Of a stretch of 10,347 nt of DNA, positions 8,495-10,347 are shown in pieces (within the stretch, counting starts at the first letter, position 1; every line of letters begins with the position of its first letter). Origin of the DNA: Euperipatoides rowelli (lineage: Eukaryota; Onychophora; Udeonychophora; Euonychophora; Peripatopsidae); the NCBI GenBank assembly GCA_003024985.2, contig PXIH01S0108735.1; one strand, 5' to 3'. A program made the translations under genes and the position numbers. The notes beneath the pieces were generated by a model. The model was not told the DNA's origin and searched no databases. It saw only the letters and a program-made list of their open reading frames with translations.

Positions 8495-8545
8495 AGGTAG
8501 TTTATTTTAATGGAGTTTTGAGTAGGTTTATGAAAGATAGTAGTG

Positions 8546-8838
8546 GTGGATTAGAGTTAGGTCTAGAAAGATGATTTATTTTATTTTCTTCAATTTATAA
8601 CCTAAATTGAATATTTTCATTTATACTATTAAATAATGTGAGAATTTGTTGAATGGCATCATGATAACGTGCTAATATGATGATGTCATCGACATAACAC
8701 CCATAAAAGAGTATGAGGGTGGTGGGGCCAGATGTGAAATTTTTTGATTTAAGTATTTGGTTTTCTAATGTTGCTATATGAATATCAGAGAGTAGGCTAC
8801 TTAAATCCGGACCAATGGCTAGACCGGACTTTTGGGTG
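8546..8838 (-). pseudogene. RT catalytic core with YVDD, minus-strand copy
   Basis: The minus strand reads AIGPDLSSLLSDIHIATLEN (Ala-Ile-Gly-Pro codons 8808-8819), then FYGCYVDDIIILARYHDAIQ with the catalytic YVDD at 8685-8696, then LFNSINENIQF and an in-frame stop just after. These correspond to the RT motif (A/P)MGSPLSPLLADI, where Met-Gly-Ser has become Ile-Gly-Pro, and to the YxDD motif C. A 10-bp stretch (GTCCGGTCTA on the minus strand) next to the AIGP codons is missing from the plus-strand copy. This core joins the KPT/thumb region at about 8545. Confidence 0.82.
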
Positions 8839-9097
8839 CATGCACTTCTAACCTCCCATGCCTATTTAACAACCTGCCCTACACCCAAAAGCCATGGGTT
8901 CGGCTTTAAGTAGCCTACTCTCTGATATTCATATAGCAACAATAGAAAACCAAATACTTAAATCAAAAAATTTACATCCAGCCCCACCCCACTTATACTC
9001 TTTTATGGGCATTATGTCGATGACATCATCATATTAGCACATGATTATGATGCCATACAACATATTTTCACATCATTAATAGTTTAAACAAAGATTC
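8607..9097. repeat. Inverted repeat of RT core, ~43-bp spacer
   Basis: The left arm (8607-8838) and right arm (8882-9097) are complementary, about 90 percent by eye. The best part is the block from AAGTAGCCTACTCTCTG through CTTAAATCAAAAAATTT, with very few mismatches over more than 70 bp. The arms share the same inner end, CACCCAAAAG against CTTTTGGGTG. The left inner edge also has the perfect palindrome GTGCATGCAC (8836-8845). The structure would fold into a long hairpin as single-stranded DNA or RNA. Confidence 0.92.
8847..9097 (+). pseudogene. RT catalytic core, plus-strand head-to-head copy
   Basis: The plus strand reads KAMGSALSSLLSDIHIATIE (AMGS codons 8891-8902) and, after a frameshift near 8995-9005, LFYGHYVDDIIILAHDYDAI with YVDD at 9013-9024. 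It stops at LIV-TAA around 9080-9085. Upstream, in a shifted frame, the spacer reads like the expected RT segment before AMGS (Tyr-Leu/Phe-Asn-Asn-Leu-Pro-Tyr-Thr-Gln), so this copy extends further 5' than the minus-strand one. Its AMGS motif is intact where the other copy has AIGP. It is cut off at about 9097, where LINE sequence begins. Confidence 0.8.
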
Positions 9098-9099
9098 AC

Positions 9100-9450
9100 G
9101 ATGACAGCACTAGTGTAGTTGGAGAAGAAGACAATTCTGGATTTAATTTAATCACTAAAACACACAAAAATAAAATAAAAAGAGACAACCTGGAACTAAC
9201 AGTGACAGGAGATAAGGCACATAATTAAAATATTACAGAGGATAAAGAGTCTAAGGTAAGAATTGTGGAATCAAGTAACGTTGTGAACAAAAATATATTT
9301 AGTGTGTAAGAAATTCAAATTGACTGTAAAAATAATGAAAGTCAAATTAAAGAAATGGGGACAGAAATTGAGGAATTGACAGTAAAAACTAATTCATAAT
9401 TCATAAAGTCAAAATGCATGTGTATTGATATTTTGAAAAAAAGAAATGGG
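9100..9450 (+). pseudogene. Possible LINE ORF1 tail with in-frame stops
   Basis: One plus-strand frame starting at 9100 reads DDSTSVVGEEDNSGFNLITK then THKNKIKRDNLELTVTGDKA. It goes on through KESKVRIVESSNVVNKNIFS and QIKEMGTEIEELTVKTNS, interrupted by single TAA codons, to about 9450. The acidic stretch followed by GFNLITKTHKNKIKR resembles the basic C-terminal end of LINE ORF1 proteins (GF..VT+K..K pattern). Its position directly before an APE-like ORF2 start supports this. Several stops in an otherwise coding-like frame fit point decay. Assignment to ORF1 is inference; no zinc knuckle is present in the retained part. Confidence 0.45.
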
Positions 9451-9460
9451 AAATAAGAAC

Positions 9461-9885
9461 ATGAATTTATTAAAATTTGTTTCGCTGAACGTTAGAGCTT
9501 TAAATGTTAAAAAAAGAAGCCCCTTAATAGTGAAAACGTTAACACATAATGTTTTTTTTTTATGTTTTTACAGAAAACACGGTGCTCTAAATTGGATAAT
9601 ACCTAGTTTTGGAAACATTTAAAAATTAATTAATATTGTTTCTGAAAATTTAAACATTGCAAGGAGAAATGGGTGGCCATTTTAGACTAAAATCTGTTGC
9701 TCATGGTGTCAACGACATATTGTTTCTTGGTGAAAGAATAATGGTATTGAAAATCAAAATAGATGGATATAATATGGTTATGGTGAATGTACGCATTCCT
9801 TCAGTGGAAAGGGAGAAGTAAGACACTTGGAAAATTATTGAAAGCAATTATTCTAAAAGTGTCATCTTAACATCATCTTCAGGTT
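9461..9885 (+). pseudogene. LINE ORF2 fragment, start of APE-type endonuclease
   Basis: An ATG at 9461 opens a 53-codon frame, MNLLKFVSLNVRALNVKKRS..., to TAA 9620-9622. 'SLNVRGL' near the N-terminus is the hallmark first strand of apurinic-like endonucleases in LINE ORF2 proteins, including L1/Tx1-like clades. After frame breaks, a second frame from 9663 reads VLKIKIDGYNMVMVNVRIPS, then EREK, a stop, and DTWKIIESNYSKSVILTSSSG. This corresponds to the 'VNVYAP...ER..FW..I......ILGGDFN' segment, with the Gly-Gly-Asp-Phe-Asn end degraded. The middle of the domain (catalytic QET-like block) is not recognisable. No RT domain follows, so the copy is truncated at about 9885. Confidence 0.68.
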
Positions 9886-10347
9886 TTTATTTTATTGTTT
9901 ATTTTATGACAATACATATTAACTTAATTTATTGTTCACATTGAAGTTTTTGTCATTAATTTAAAAAAATAATCATTTCATCGATGATCATATTGAATAG
10001 AAGTGAATTTTCTTATCTCTTGAAATCATTATGACTATTGAAACATTCATAGCAACACAATTGATTCATATGTTTGAATTTGACAGGTTTTAAATTTTAA
10101 ATAAATGTTCTTTTAAATGTGTCAAATAATAAGCAATGTTCAGTGATCAGATCATGTAACCTCTATTGTTACAAAAGTTTGGTGTTTTTAAAAAGCTATT
10201 ACCTATTTGATTAAGAAAAAATATTAAATGTTGATCGCTCCCTTCCTGTGCTGTCTTTTGTCTAATCTTCATGGGGCTTCAACAACATTAAAAAGATCAT
10301 ATATACTGTATATATGTGAAAGGTTACATAATTATTTGTAAGTTTTA
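9886..10347. other. AT-rich sequence, no gene seen
   Basis: Frames are short on both strands and no protein or RNA motif is recognised. A small inverted repeat lies near the right edge (10298-10316). The piece may be host intergenic sequence beyond the LINE truncation point. Confidence 0.55.
10298..10316. repeat. Short A/T inverted repeat
   Basis: CATATATA and TATATATG pair around a CTG loop. This is common in AT-rich DNA and has no assigned role. Confidence 0.7.

Larger units (their letters stand above)
7802..8542. repeat. Tandem duplication, ~159-bp unit, 173-bp offset, within the RT
   Basis: Unit 1 is 7802-7960. Unit 2 is 7975-8085 plus 8495-8542, split by the hAT-like insertion. The 111-bp halves (7802-7912 and 7975-8085) differ at three positions, and the 48-bp halves (7913-7960 and 8495-8542) are identical, so the copies agree at 156 of 159 bases. 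A 14-bp spacer (7961-7974) lies between the units, and its last bases also resemble the sequence before 7802. The near identity shows the duplication is much younger than the decay of the element itself. Confidence 0.93.
7774..8545 (-). pseudogene. RT thumb region with KPT and NDYP motifs (duplicated, interrupted)
   Basis: The minus strand at 8535-8495 reads FHKPTQNSIKIN (KPT codons 8521-8529). After the nested insertion it resumes as SHQIKLNILNQENNRALNI and TNQQLLTTELEFIA down to 7975. The block is then repeated (KPT again at 7939-7947) and leads into ASSFLKNDYPIQFIKKAI (NDYP at 7774-7785). In Penelope-like and related RTs an RKPT motif follows YxDD, then a 'NRAL.ICS...EL..I...L..NGYP..FI' segment, which is what is seen. 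The normal order is recovered if the second copy and the insertion are ignored. The frame changes at the junctions. Confidence 0.78.
6862..8838 (-). mobile_element. Penelope-like retroelement, 5'-truncated and decayed (RT to GIY-YIG)
   Basis: Reading on the minus strand from 8838 to 6862, the order is an RT core with YVDD, a KPT motif, an RT thumb region with NDYP, a linker, and a GIY-YIG endonuclease domain ending at a stop. RT followed by a C-terminal GIY-YIG domain is the defining architecture of canonical Penelope-like elements. The N-terminal part of the RT is missing: the copy starts at the apex of an inverted repeat. Frameshifts, stops, a tandem duplication and a nested insertion make it non-functional. 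Plus-strand composition is G-rich over GC-poor background here and matches a C/A-rich sense strand. Terminal repeats (pLTRs) were not identified. Confidence 0.82.

Noticed and set aside
1-10347. A novel functional multi-gene system
   Set aside because: Every coding-like stretch belongs to a decayed mobile element or a tandem repeat; no intact gene or coordinated gene set was found.

Overview
The window is AT-rich eukaryotic, non-genic DNA. No intact host gene, rRNA, tRNA, CRISPR array or bacterial-style operon can be supported. What is recognisable is a mosaic of decayed mobile elements and tandem repeats. The repertoire (a Penelope-like element with a GIY-YIG domain, an APE-type LINE fragment, a hAT-like non-autonomous insertion and a transposase-like pseudogene of a type seen in invertebrate gene predictions) suggests an invertebrate animal genome. 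The species cannot be named from the sequence; the family assignments rest on motifs read by eye.

Layout: 1-1015 is a diverged minisatellite of about 33 bp per unit. 1016-1282 is AT-rich unique sequence with an 18-bp perfect palindrome. 1283-1600 holds about four copies of an ~80-bp tandem repeat. 1601-3044 shows nothing recognisable. 3045-4854 (+) is a frameshifted transposase-like pseudogene. It keeps a Cys-Phe-Asp-Thr-Thr...Asn-Thr-Gly motif and has an internal tandem duplication near its 3' end. 4855-6861 is AT-rich, with homopolymers, a short CA tract and small inverted repeats.

6862-8838 (-) is the 3' two thirds of a Penelope-like retroelement. Reading leftwards on the minus strand it holds the RT core with YVDD, a KPT motif, the thumb region with NDYP, a linker, and a GIY-YIG endonuclease ending in AESLFI...RPSLN and a stop. 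The RT part carries a tandem duplication with 173-bp offset. A 401-bp hAT-like insertion (8086-8486) with 8-bp target site duplications sits inside one copy, and the other copy preserves the empty site. From 8882 to 9097 a second RT core copy lies on the plus strand, making a head-to-head inverted repeat with a spacer of about 43 bp.

9100-9885 (+) is a decayed LINE fragment: a possible ORF1 tail, then the start of an APE-type endonuclease ORF2. 9886-10347 is AT-rich with no gene seen.

Nothing here works together as a functional system. The interest lies in the nested, datable rearrangements of the Penelope-like element and in the internally duplicated transposase pseudogene.
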